Assembly: GCA_002499945.1 (NCBI GenBank)
Contig: DKYP01000052.1
Coordinates: 1-17,078, forward strand
Length of the DNA stretch: 17,078 nucleotides
Source of the DNA: Lachnoclostridium sp. UBA7097
Lineage (GTDB): Bacteria > Bacillota > Clostridia > Lachnospirales > Lachnospiraceae
Reading direction: 5' to 3'
The position numbers and the translations under genes are program-made. Shown here one piece after another: positions 1 to 7,845 of the stretch (the first letter of the stretch is position 1; the number at the start of each line of letters is the position of its first letter). The notes beneath the pieces were generated by a model. That model was not told where the DNA came from and ran no database searches. It saw only the letters and a list, made by a program, of their open reading frames with translations.

Positions 1-33
1 TATTTTCAAAAGACTAATTGAAGAAATAATTTT

Positions 34-70
34 AAAAATGCCACTGACATTACCACCAGCGGCATTTTTT
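34..70 (-). terminator. Rho-independent terminator of the GH43 gene
   Basis: Arms 34-46 and 57-69 pair as a 13-bp stem around a 10-nt loop (47-56). In the minus-strand transcript the only non-Watson-Crick position is a G-U wobble, and the 3' arm ends in a run of five U. It starts 56 nt past the GH43 stop codon. The A/T symmetry means it could also stop transcripts entering from the left on the plus strand, where the wobble becomes an A-C mismatch. Bases 1-33 show nothing recognisable. Confidence 0.85.
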
Positions 71-125
71 ATATTACATATAAAACTGCTTTGCTGTTCT
101 TAGTCTTAGCATAAACAACTAAACC

Positions 126-3100
126 TTAACTCTTTTTAACCTTAACTTTTTTACCCGCACCTTTGGCACGTACAATCTTCTTATATGACTTAACCTTGCC
201 TTTAGGTACTTTAATAGTTGCTTTGCTGTTTATTCCTTTAAAAGCTTTGCTTCCAGTATTTTTAGCTGTAAGTTTCTTTGATTTAATTATAATACTCTTA
301 AGTTTACTACAGCCATAAAACGCCTTTTTGCCAATTTTCCCAATATTAGAGCCAATCGTAAGCTTCTGTATCTTCTTATTACCCTTTAATGCATTTTGGG
401 CAATAGCTGTTACTTTATACTTTTTACCAGAAACCTTAACTGATGCAGGAACAATAACTTTCTTTGCCTTTTTCTGTACTCCTGTAAACTTAACCGTTCT
501 TTTACTGCCCGCAGCTGTCACTGTATACTTTAAGTTACTAACAACAACCTTAGTACCAGTTTTTACTGTTGTATTATTGCTGCCTGGTTCTTCATTACCT
601 GGAGTATCCGTTGCTGAAGGGGTATTTATTGGTGGCACCGGTGTATTCTGTCCATCATCAGGCGTATTTGTTGGCGCTGGTGTTGGCGTTACCGTAGGTA
701 ATGGTGCAGGTGTTACCGTAGGTGATGGCGTTGCCGGGCTAGTTGGCACTGGTGTAGGTGTTGCTGTTGCTGAAGGTCCTGGTATATAATGATTATTATT
801 ATTGTTATTATTGTTATTATTTGAATCCTGGTTTTTCTTTTCTGTAGTATCTACATAACAAAGTATATAGGTAGAAAACTTATTACTCTTAAATATAATA
901 TTATTAGAACGCTCATTATAAGTACAAGGAATTATTGTCTTCTGGTTATTATGGAAACGTATAACATAATATAACCTCTTAACCCCATTTGCTTCTTTTT
1001 CTATATGGGAAGGTACTACCATTTTAATTGTCATTTCTTTATTTCCAGTATCCTTTATGCTTATTTTCAGCTGGCTCTTTAATCCACCTACCTTTGCATA
1101 GAATGAAATATCAAGAGGCATAGCAATCTTTGAGGTACTTACCTGCCTGTTAGAATCCTGTGCTGCCTGCTTTTCTATTTCACCAAGTGCCTGTTTAGCA
1201 GTATCTTCTGTAGCAGTATCAAGGTCTGTTTTCTCATTTACTTCAAGAGAAACTTTTACATTATTACCCTCTTCCACTGCTTTTTTAATTTCAGTAATAG
1301 CTTCTTCAAATCCGCTATCTGTAATCTCTTTTCCAGTTGTTTCATCAATAATGGCATTAATATTGCCTTTATTAGTAACAGCAGAAGTTATAGCATCTGC
1401 AACACCCTTGTCTGAAAAATCTGTTCCGCCAAGATTTGCTGCACCAATATTTATAGCTGTATCTGTACCAGATTCAGTAACCTTTGTTTCCGTTGTTTCA
1501 AAAACAATGTTGTTTACAACTGTATCACCTGTAAATTTTGAAAGTTCAAAAATCCATATACCATTATCTGCCTTTTCAGGGTCAGAAACTGCACATGTAC
1601 CCTTTTCTGTTGATATGCTTGCTGACTTAACCAGATAACCTTCATCTGGGGTAATTTTAAACTGTACTGTACTGCCTGCATTTACACTTGATGTGCTAAT
1701 TGATAATTTTGCATGGTTTGCACTTGCAACTTTATCTGCACTATCTGCAATGCTTACTTTATACTGTACTGGCACTGTATTTCCACTTATTGTAATTTTA
1801 GTAGCATCCTTAAAATTAATAATATAGTAAGTGTATATACCACCCTTTACATCTGCTACATTTACTGTAGCATTATCAGCCTTTACTACAGGAGCTTCTG
1901 CAAATGTATAACTACTGGCTGGTGTAACCATAAGCTTAAGCTGGTCAATAATAACAACGCTGCTGCCAGATTCAAATGCTTTATCATCCTTAGTAATCTC
2001 TGCAACCGCATTACTTATTGTACTGCTATATGTAACAGAATAACCCTTTGATACAGCTACAGCTGAAACAACAACTTCACAATTTCCAGTAAGACCGCTA
2101 ATCTTATAAGAATAACTGCCATCTCTGTTCTTTTCCTGGCTTCCAATAGTGCAGCTGCCAGAAGATTTTACTACTGAAACACTATTTCCATCTTTAAACT
2201 CATAACCAGTATTTGGCTTTATTGTAAGAACAGCAGTTTCATCTGCACCAAGCTCAGTTTTATCAATTGAAACAGTAGCATTTTCAAAAGCTGTTTTATC
2301 TGTTGTATAAGAAAGTGTATACTTTTCATCTGGAACTGTACCTGTAATATTTGCAGTTGTTTCTACAGGATTATTACTAACTACATAATATTTTGCCCAG
2401 TCACCTGTCAAAGAAACTGTACCTGTAACAGTTTTGCCTGTACCAGGCAAGGCAGTATCAAACTGCATGTCTGCAGTATATTCAGGATTATCACCATTAA
2501 CAAGACCATCAAATGTAACAACCTTTACAGTTGCATTAGTATTTCCGTCATATTCCTTATCTTCTACTTCTACATCTGCACTAATTTGACGTCCTTGTAT
2601 TTTATTTTGGAAAATTACCATTTTATTATTTGCAATGGCATAAACATAATTACCTACATCTTCTTTCTGCAATACATAAGACTCCCCTGTTGCACCTGGT
2701 ATCTGTGTGCCTTCACTATCAAGCGAAGCTGTGCGGTACCACTGAATATTACCATATGTAATCTTATTCATTTTAATGTATGAATGGTCTGCTGTAAAAA
2801 GCAACTTAACAATTTTATCTGACATAGCAAATTCTATCATATATTTATATGATTTTGAAGAATCTGTATTAGAAACAACATTTGCATCTATTTGTATTAT
2901 ACTGCCACTTCTGGTTATATTCATAACTACATGGGCATCTTTCATAATTTCACCAAATGTATCCCAATTAATATTAGTACCATCATAACTAATAGGACTT
3001 CCATCTGGCGAAAGATTATTACCAGGTCCAAAACCTAACTGATTCCATCCAAAGCTATCAGCACGCATGGTTAAGAACTTATCACCAGTATCATTTCTAA

Positions 3101-6100
3101 ATTCAAATACATAATTAAGCCAATTGTCAGTTGAACCATAATTATCAAAATCAAAAGTTACATTAAAATCATTTTGTAGTGTAGTAATTTCACCCCAATT
3201 TGTCCATGGGTCTGTTGAATAGTCTTCTAATCCAATTTGTTGTGCAAGTCCTTCTACAGAAAGCATTTCCAGGTAACAGTTATCTACAGTGAAAAAGAAA
3301 CTTATATTATCACTTGTTTCTGTAAATGTTACAGTACGTGTATATGACTTGCTACTATCTTTAAGTGAAATAGCTTTAACATTAATTGTTATATCACTTC
3401 CATTTCTTTTTATATTGGCAGTAACCTCTGCTGCCTCCATAATGTCCATAAAAGCAGCTTCACCTTCAGGAGTACTTAAATCTAATTTGCTTCCATTCAT
3501 ATAATCCTTATATACAATAGGATTCCCTGACAGGCTATTGTTATCTCCGCCTCCCCAGCCCCAGTCATCAGACCTTACTACTGCATATTCTTTATAGCCT
3601 TCAGCACCTCTGGCAGCATTAGCAAAGACCATTACATAGCTATTATAAATATTACCACCACCATTACCATAATTATTAAATGTAAATGTAGTGTCAAAAT
3701 CACCTGTCAGTTTATAATAATCACTAAAAGCTCCCCACCATCCAGTTTTTCTATCTGTACTGCCAATTGCCTGGTTCTCTGTTTCATAAGCTAAATCATT
3801 TGCTGGAATTATAACTGTATCATTATATTTATACTCACCATCTACTTTAAATTCATTTGGATTTGCAGTAGACGGGTCATAATCTGTTGCATATCCTACA
3901 ATAACACTGCTTACATCCCAGTTAAATTCAATATTTCCACGCCTGTATTCTGTAATTACGTCTTCTGTAATACTTGAAATAGTTGTAGCCATGTTATTTG
4001 GGTTATTAGAAGGGACAAGGCTTGCATCATACTTCATCATTAGATGCCCATCCCTGTAATAACTAATTGAACCATCTGTATTAAAACTAATTGTCAGATA
4101 ATAATGCCCATCTGCAAATGCCTCATGTATATTGCTAGTATAACCCATCTCTTTTGCATATTCTGAAATCTCAGCACCATTTTCATAATACCAGCACCAT
4201 TGTCCACCCTTGCTATAAGAAATTGTAGCAAACTGGAACTGGAAACTACTATCTTTCTTTTTAAATATATTATCCCAGTCATTAACTAGTCCATCTGCAT
4301 ACATGCTAAAAGAAAGCCCTGTATATTTAGAAATCTGTTTAGAAGGTGAATTTCCTATAGCTTCATTAACTTCTGCCTTTGTACTATACTCTGCTTTTAC
4401 ACTTTCTTCCCCTATTGGAAGTAGTCCGCTCTTTGACTGTTCAGACAAAATAGTGACATCAAAGGTTTTATTATAAGTATAATCTCCACTTGTAATAGTT
4501 AATGTAACTTGTGTATCCTTATCTTCACTTACAGATTGTACTGTGCCATCAGTGCTAATAAGACTGGTATCCGCAGGCTGCCATGCATAACTCGCACCAT
4601 AAAATCCTTCTTTTGAAAAGTCCAGTTTATTCCCAATAAATACCTTCTTTGGTATATGTACTTTTAAATTTAATGCATTGTATGCAATTGCAACTTCATC
4701 ATCAAATGGCTGCCCGTTACTAGCTTTTTTGTAACCCCAGATAGCCACACCATCATTTCCGACTACTGTAAAACACATGGTTTTATAAGCTGTTTCTTCA
4801 ATATTCTGTTCAATAAATACCCCCTGGTATGTCACTCCGTCAATAACAATAGACACTGTTGGTCCATTTGTGCCATTGGTCCATGTACCCGTTTTATTGC
4901 CCCAGCTTACTGTGCCACCAGATTCTAACTTTATAGTCTGCTCCTGTACACAGTTTACATTGCCATTTGAATATGACGGGTCCATATATAAAATGCCATA
5001 TTCACCAGTTACATTAGTATCATTATATGCACTGCTGGACAAGGTTTCACCACAATATTCAAATGGTGCTGTAACAAGACCGCCATTTTCTGCAACAAAT
5101 AACTGGTGTACCCTCATCTCATGGCCTGCTGTGCCATCATCTGTTTTATTATGGTAAACTACATAGCTTTTGCCATCATCATCTACAAAGGCTGAATTAT
5201 GCCCTTGTGCTGTATACCCATCTTCAAGGAAACTCCACTTATAATAAGACATAAGGCGGTCTCCTGTTGTACCAGTAGTATTCCCTGCACCCGTAGAATA
5301 TGTACCAGCATCATACCCCGAAGATGATGTTCCATATCTGGCATCCTGTCCCTTTAAATCTTTATATGGACCAGTTATATTATCTGATGAAAATACTCTC
5401 ATATTATAACCGCCATCTGGCGCAAAACCACCATAAGACAGGAATATATAATATTTGTTACCTATATGTTCAATATAAGAGGCCTCACCAGAAACCCTGT
5501 CACCACCTGCAAGTTTAATTCCCATATATGGGTCTGATTCATTCGCTTTATATGGATATGTAGTACCTGCTTTACGCAGTCCTGTAACAGGGTCTATCTC
5601 AAGCATATAAATACCACCTGACCATGAACCATAACTCATCCATAATTTACCACTTTCGTCATAAGTAATACATGGGTCAATGGCATGTGCACCATAAAAT
5701 TCATTCCATGTTGTTGCTACACAGTCATGCACATCATCTTTACATACATATGACCCTCTGGTAAACCTTGATGGCAGTGCCCCATTCTCCAGTTCACCAT
5801 ACTGTTCATAATTTGTTTTTTTATAACTATATGGACTGGTTGTATCTGCATTAAATCCCGAATAAACAATATCACCTTTAGGTGTCCAGTCACCATTCAA
5901 ACTGTCTGATACCAACAGCAAAATGCTTGAATTCCATGAGCATCCGTTAATGCTCATATACATAAGCCATGCGCCCTTGTTTCCGTCCTCATTAACATAA
6001 TCTGCATCCCAGATTACATCAGGTGCCCACATATTTCCTGCTGTAGCATAATGGCTGTCACCACTTGCTGACCATTCAAAGTTCTTTTTAAAAATTTCAT

Positions 6101-6488
6101 TATAATTCTTGTTAATGTTATTTTCAAAAAGTTTCCAGTCCTGCAAATCAAGTGACCATGCAAATGCCATATGTGAACCAAATGTAAAATAAACTTTTGT
6201 TCTTGTTTTTGTATCATTCTGTACACCATATACATGCTCTTTACCAGTATAATCTTTTTCATTAATATACCCTACTACAATAGAAGGGTCATGTTCAGAT
6301 ACACGCTCATACTCCTTATCTTTAAAATATTGTTCGTTAAGTTCATTTACCCGCGCATCTGTAATTTCTGCGGCTTCTGCTTTAGTCCCGCCTCCCGGAA
6401 ATCCTGGGACACCTGTAACAGCTACCGCTGCTGCCAGTGCTATGGCAACTGCTTTCCTTGCCATATGCTTAAATTTATACTTCCTCAT
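126..6488 (-). CDS. Secreted multi-domain GH43 endo-1,5-alpha-L-arabinanase with LRR_5 tail
   Basis: Predicted to cut alpha-1,5-linked arabinan (pectin side chains) outside the cell. Numbering is from the ATG at 6488 (2,120 residues), chosen because AAAGGAG lies 10 nt upstream and the protein then opens with a clean signal peptide (about 1-40, ending AEA-A). The GH43 propeller spans about 44-480. It has HDPS (Asp67, base), WAPD (154-157), HAIDP (Asp271), SGEAS (Glu335, acid) and GHNS (His430, the metal-site His of Abn2-like enzymes). The Abn2-type C-terminal beta domain runs to about 595. After it come an atrophied-Ig-like domain (603-682), a ConA/LamG-like domain (684-870), two tandem copies of an unrecognised module (about 907-1245), an Ig-like segment, a YDG-type domain (1302-1385), three ~93-residue beta repeats (1388-1667), a mixed domain to 1880, an Asn run, a Pro/Thr linker and a lysine-rich LRR_5 tail (1976-2120). 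There is no LPXTG or SLH motif. Arabinan is inferred from the resemblance to Abn2-type enzymes. An upstream TTG start (6557) is possible. Confidence 0.88.
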   Translation of the reverse strand: MRKYKFKHMARKAVAIALAAAVAVTGVPGFPGGGTKAEAAEITDARVNELNEQYFKDKEYERVSEHDPSIVVGYINEKDYTGKEHVYGVQNDTKTRTKVYFTFGSHMAFAWSLDLQDWKLFENNINKNYNEIFKKNFEWSASGDSHYATAGNMWAPDVIWDADYVNEDGNKGAWLMYMSINGCSWNSSILLLVSDSLNGDWTPKGDIVYSGFNADTTSPYSYKKTNYEQYGELENGALPSRFTRGSYVCKDDVHDCVATTWNEFYGAHAIDPCITYDESGKLWMSYGSWSGGIYMLEIDPVTGLRKAGTTYPYKANESDPYMGIKLAGGDRVSGEASYIEHIGNKYYIFLSYGGFAPDGGYNMRVFSSDNITGPYKDLKGQDARYGTSSSGYDAGTYSTGAGNTTGTTGDRLMSYYKWSFLEDGYTAQGHNSAFVDDDGKSYVVYHNKTDDGTAGHEMRVHQLFVAENGGLVTAPFEYCGETLSSSAYNDTNVTGEYGILYMDPSYSNGNVNCVQEQTIKLESGGTVSWGNKTGTWTNGTNGPTVSIVIDGVTYQGVFIEQNIEETAYKTMCFTVVGNDGVAIWGYKKASNGQPFDDEVAIAYNALNLKVHIPKKVFIGNKLDFSKEGFYGASYAWQPADTSLISTDGTVQSVSEDKDTQVTLTITSGDYTYNKTFDVTILSEQSKSGLLPIGEESVKAEYSTKAEVNEAIGNSPSKQISKYTGLSFSMYADGLVNDWDNIFKKKDSSFQFQFATISYSKGGQWCWYYENGAEISEYAKEMGYTSNIHEAFADGHYYLTISFNTDGSISYYRDGHLMMKYDASLVPSNNPNNMATTISSITEDVITEYRRGNIEFNWDVSSVIVGYATDYDPSTANPNEFKVDGEYKYNDTVIIPANDLAYETENQAIGSTDRKTGWWGAFSDYYKLTGDFDTTFTFNNYGNGGGNIYNSYVMVFANAARGAEGYKEYAVVRSDDWGWGGGDNNSLSGNPIVYKDYMNGSKLDLSTPEGEAAFMDIMEAAEVTANIKRNGSDITINVKAISLKDSSKSYTRTVTFTETSDNISFFFTVDNCYLEMLSVEGLAQQIGLEDYSTDPWTNWGEITTLQNDFNVTFDFDNYGSTDNWLNYVFEFRNDTGDKFLTMRADSFGWNQLGFGPGNNLSPDGSPISYDGTNINWDTFGEIMKDAHVVMNITRSGSIIQIDANVVSNTDSSKSYKYMIEFAMSDKIVKLLFTADHSYIKMNKITYGNIQWYRTASLDSEGTQIPGATGESYVLQKEDVGNYVYAIANNKMVIFQNKIQGRQISADVEVEDKEYDGNTNATVKVVTFDGLVNGDNPEYTADMQFDTALPGTGKTVTGTVSLTGDWAKYYVVSNNPVETTANITGTVPDEKYTLSYTTDKTAFENATVSIDKTELGADETAVLTIKPNTGYEFKDGNSVSVVKSSGSCTIGSQEKNRDGSYSYKISGLTGNCEVVVSAVAVSKGYSVTYSSTISNAVAEITKDDKAFESGSSVVIIDQLKLMVTPASSYTFAEAPVVKADNATVNVADVKGGIYTYYIINFKDATKITISGNTVPVQYKVSIADSADKVASANHAKLSISTSSVNAGSTVQFKITPDEGYLVKSASISTEKGTCAVSDPEKADNGIWIFELSKFTGDTVVNNIVFETTETKVTESGTDTAINIGAANLGGTDFSDKGVADAITSAVTNKGNINAIIDETTGKEITDSGFEEAITEIKKAVEEGNNVKVSLEVNEKTDLDTATEDTAKQALGEIEKQAAQDSNRQVSTSKIAMPLDISFYAKVGGLKSQLKISIKDTGNKEMTIKMVVPSHIEKEANGVKRLYYVIRFHNNQKTIIPCTYNERSNNIIFKSNKFSTYILCYVDTTEKKNQDSNNNNNNNNNNHYIPGPSATATPTPVPTSPATPSPTVTPAPLPTVTPTPAPTNTPDDGQNTPVPPINTPSATDTPGNEEPGSNNTTVKTGTKVVVSNLKYTVTAAGSKRTVKFTGVQKKAKKVIVPASVKVSGKKYKVTAIAQNALKGNKKIQKLTIGSNIGKIGKKAFYGCSKLKSIIIKSKKLTAKNTGSKAFKGINSKATIKVPKGKVKSYKKIVRAKGAGKKVKVKKS
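129..563 (-). other. Lysine-rich BspA-type LRR_5 tail of the GH43 protein
   Basis: The last ~145 residues hold BspA/LRR_5-type repeats such as AIAQNALKGNKKIQKLTIG and KIGKKAFYGCSKLKSIII, and end in KKVKVKKS. I count about 40 lysines by hand, so the tail is strongly basic. Tails of this kind close many large secreted Lachnospiraceae proteins that lack sortase signals. Binding to acidic wall polymers is inference. It could equally bind host or plant surfaces. Confidence 0.7.
603..821 (-). repeat. Asn-run microsatellite and Pro/Thr linker in the GH43 gene
   Basis: Bases 792-821 are ten consecutive AAT/AAC codons encoding ten Asn. They are followed by a Pro/Thr/Ser/Ala-rich linker (to about 603) whose DNA contains short direct repeats, for example gttaccgtaggt twice near 687-722. 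The repeat unit is 3 bp in the Asn run, so slippage would change linker length without breaking the frame. It marks the flexible hinge between the stalk and the LRR tail. Confidence 0.8.
1488..2327 (-). repeat. Three tandem ~93-residue beta-sandwich repeats in the GH43 protein
   Basis: Three divergent copies start at YTLSY, YSVTY and YKVSI. Each has a central hydrophobic strand followed by a Gly/Ser-Tyr turn (TIKPNTGYEF, MVTPASSYTF, KITPDEGYLV) and a closing strand of the type SYSYKISGLTG, YTYYIINFKD or WIFELSKFTG. They look like stalk domains that hold the catalytic module away from the wall. No binding site is evident. Confidence 0.65.
2754..3770 (-). repeat. Tandem duplication of an unrecognised beta-rich module in the GH43 protein
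   Basis: Two copies lie at about 3246-3770 and 2754-3224. They share motifs in the same order: DFDTTFTFNNYG / DFNVTFDFDNYG; YVMVFANA / YVFEFRND; VVRSDDWGWG / TMRADSFGWN; NNSLSGNPIVY / NNLSPDGSPISY; FMDIMEAAEVTANIKRNGS / FGEIMKDAHVVMNITRSGS; DSSKSYTRTVTF / DSSKSYKYMIEF; LFTADHSY matched by FFTVDNCY. The strand pattern and exposed Trp/Tyr suggest a jelly-roll carbohydrate-binding module, but I cannot assign a family. Confidence 0.7.
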
Positions 6489-6567
6489 GCCTTGTGTTCT
6501 CCTTTCACTCTCCAAATCCTGAACAATTACCCACCATATATACACATTTTCCTTCAATATCTCCCCC
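6489..6567 (-). promoter_or_regulatory. GH43 leader with two ribosome-binding sites and a 6-codon upstream ORF
   Basis: Reading the minus strand, GGGGGAG (6567-6561) precedes a TTG (6557) that is in frame with the GH43 gene and would add 23 residues (MKENVYIWWV...) before the signal peptide. In another frame, an ATG at 6547 opens a 6-residue ORF (MCIYGG, stop 6527), with AAGGA just before it. A second site, AAAGGAG, 10 nt before the ATG at 6488, gives the normal signal-peptide start and is preferred. Whether the upstream signals are used is unknown. Confidence 0.45.
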
Positions 6568-6573
6568 TTTCAA

Positions 6574-6586
6574 TACTTGTCAAGTA
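6574..6586. promoter_or_regulatory. Perfect 13-bp inverted repeat, candidate operator
   Basis: TACTTG-T-CAAGTA is a perfect palindrome around one central base. It lies about 30 nt downstream of the predicted transcription start and upstream of the GH43 ribosome-binding sites, a place where a repressor would block transcription. The overlapping minus-strand TTGTACT (6589-6583) recurs at 6628-6622, beside the -10 box. TTTGTAC is also the core of half-sites for AraR-type arabinose repressors. That link is suggestive only, because the full AraR consensus is not present. Confidence 0.4.
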
Positions 6587-6616
6587 CAAAAAACATAATT
6601 ATAGGAATTATTTTCA

Positions 6617-6645
6617 ATTTTAGTACAAGTGCACAATTTTTGCAA
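6617..6645 (-). promoter_or_regulatory. Candidate sigma-A promoter of the GH43 gene
   Basis: On the minus strand, TTGCAA (6645-6640) and TAAAAT (6622-6617) are separated by 17 nt, matching the TTGACA/TATAAT pattern at 4 of 6 and 5 of 6 positions. The start point would fall near 6610, giving a leader of about 120 nt before the ATG at 6488. A perfect TTGACA at 6583-6578 also exists, but its -10 position (ATATTG) is poor. The surrounding 6568-6780 is very A/T-rich and holds no gene. Confidence 0.45.
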
Positions 6646-6782
6646 TATATTTTTTCTAAAATTTGTTATTTTATTATATATTTTTCTTGTAACTCACATA
6701 TTTGACAATACAGCTGCAAATTAGGATTTTTAGTTTTCCAGCCAGATGATGGAAATGGTTATTTTGTGAATGCATTAAAATA

Positions 6783-6810
6783 GTCATGGAATATAACAAT
6801 ATCCCATGAC
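6783..6810 (-). terminator. Hairpin terminator downstream of the Rpn remnant
   Basis: Arms 6783-6794 and 6799-6810 pair over 12 positions with one mismatch (6790/6803) around the 4-nt loop AACA. On the minus strand the hairpin is followed by TATTTTAAT, an imperfect U-tract. It insulates the GH43 promoter from upstream transcription. It may be the original terminator of the gene whose fragment remains at 6848-7123. Confidence 0.6.
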
Positions 6811-6847
6811 TTATGCATTGTGCTATTTATTTTAATTTATGTTTTTG

Positions 6848-7123
6848 TCAGGCCATTACAATATTATGCCTTTCAATTACTGTTTTTACTTCTTCAATAT
6901 CCTTTTCTGCAACATCTGCAATCTGTTCTAATGAGTAACCTTTTCTGTGCATACTCATAATAAATTTAATTTCCCTTTTCTCCATTCCAATAGCTTCGCC
7001 CTTTTCCATTATACCCTGGCTAAGATTACACATAGTGTCCACATCCTTTCTTATATCCCCGTCTACAGGAATGCCATGTCCACTTCCTATAATATCCAGT
7101 TTTTCATGCAAATAAACCAGAAA
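6848..7123 (-). pseudogene. C-terminal remnant of an Rpn-family PD-(D/E)XK nuclease/transposase
   Basis: The open frame reads VYLHEKLDIIG, then IRKDVDTMCNLSQGIMEKG, then a helical end (YSLEQIADVAEKDIEEVK). This matches the C-terminal tail of Rpn (recombination-promoting nuclease / putative transposase) proteins, in which MCNLS-type motifs and a sequence of the type 'G.S.EQIA......EEV' close a protein of about 300 residues. The catalytic PD-(D/E)XK domain is absent. An in-frame TAG (7124-7126) stops the frame upstream, there is no ATG at the fragment start (only TTG at 7111) and no ribosome-binding site. The fragment begins in the U-tract of the ktrA terminator. It is almost certainly non-functional. 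Confidence 0.75.
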
Positions 7124-7140
7124 CTATATAGCTTCTGGCC
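7117..7140 (-). terminator. Terminator after ktrA (22-bp near-palindrome)
   Basis: Bases 7117-7138 form an inverted repeat with a single mismatched pair: CCAGAA pairs with TTCTGG and CTAT with ATAG. On the minus strand it is followed by TTTATTT. It lies 8 nt after the ktrA stop codon and probably ends the transcript of the whole sulfate/potassium gene run. Confidence 0.75.
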
Positions 7141-7146
7141 ATCTTA

Positions 7147-7794
7147 TTATTTTATAAGCCTGTGCAGGTATTTTTTCTCCACTGTTATTAACATTGACAA
7201 ATCTGGTGTAAGTGTATTGTCAGGGTCCGGGTTAACTATAATTTCACCATCCCTGCGTAACGCAATAACGTTTATATGCTCCCTGCCACGCAAGTCCAGT
7301 TCACGTAATGTATGGCCTGCCCACTCAGGTTTTATATTTATCTCTATCATTTTAATTGTTTCAGAAAGCTCAACAAAATCAAGTATGTTCCCTGTAGCAA
7401 GATGCCTTGCAGTCCGTATACCTGTTTCAAATTCCGGGTGCACCACTTTGTCTGCACCAACTTTTTTCAATATTTTGGAGTGTATTTCGTCCCGTGACTT
7501 TGCTATTACATAAGGCACACCTGATTCTTTAGCGAATATTGTTGCAAGAATACTCGCATCCAGGCTTCTTGTAATTGCCACGACAACTGCGTCCATATTT
7601 GATATACCAAGGTCTTCCATAGCCTCTGTATCACGTATATCAGCTGCTACAGCACATGTTACTATATCTGCAAGGTCATGCACCCTTTCTTTGTCATTAT
7701 CAATTGCCAGTACATCCGCACCAGCATTTGCAAGTTCTGTTGCAACACTGCGCCCAAACTTGCCAAGCCCGAAAACTGCAAATGATTTATCCAT
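7147..7794 (-). CDS. ktrA: Potassium channel regulatory subunit KtrA (RCK/TrkA domains)
   Basis: Cytoplasmic gating ring of the Ktr K+ uptake system. It binds nucleotide (ATP/ADP in studied KtrA proteins) and controls the membrane subunit encoded just upstream. The 215 residues are close to the usual ~220. RCK_N has the Rossmann glycine motif GLGKFG at 9-14, an acidic strand end (AIDND, about 30-34) and conserved KSRDEIHSKILKKVGAD (about 98-114). RCK_C runs from about 147 to the end. The ATG at 7794 has AGGA 4 nt upstream and a stronger GGAGG further back. The gap to ktrB is 51 nt without a hairpin, so the two are surely co-expressed. A hairpin terminator follows. Confidence 0.92.
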   Translation of the reverse strand: MDKSFAVFGLGKFGRSVATELANAGADVLAIDNDKERVHDLADIVTCAVAADIRDTEAMEDLGISNMDAVVVAITRSLDASILATIFAKESGVPYVIAKSRDEIHSKILKKVGADKVVHPEFETGIRTARHLATGNILDFVELSETIKMIEINIKPEWAGHTLRELDLRGREHINVIALRRDGEIIVNPDPDNTLTPDLSMLITVEKKYLHRLIK

Positions 7795-7845
7795 ATTTCC
7801 TGGTGTCCCTCCATTCCAATATTAACCTGGTACAACTATAAATTA

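Noticed and set aside
328..789. 153-codon plus-strand frame rich in Gly and Val
   Set aside because: It is the antisense image of the Pro/Thr linker and LRR tail of the GH43 gene, with no start signals of its own.
792..821. (AAT)n tract as a possible CRISPR or phase-variable switch
   Set aside because: There are no spacers or longer repeats, and 3-bp steps cannot switch the frame on or off.
6640..6720. TATAAT at 6678-6673 as an alternative GH43 promoter
   Set aside because: No acceptable -35 box lies 16-18 nt upstream; the nearest, TTGTCA, is 24 nt away.
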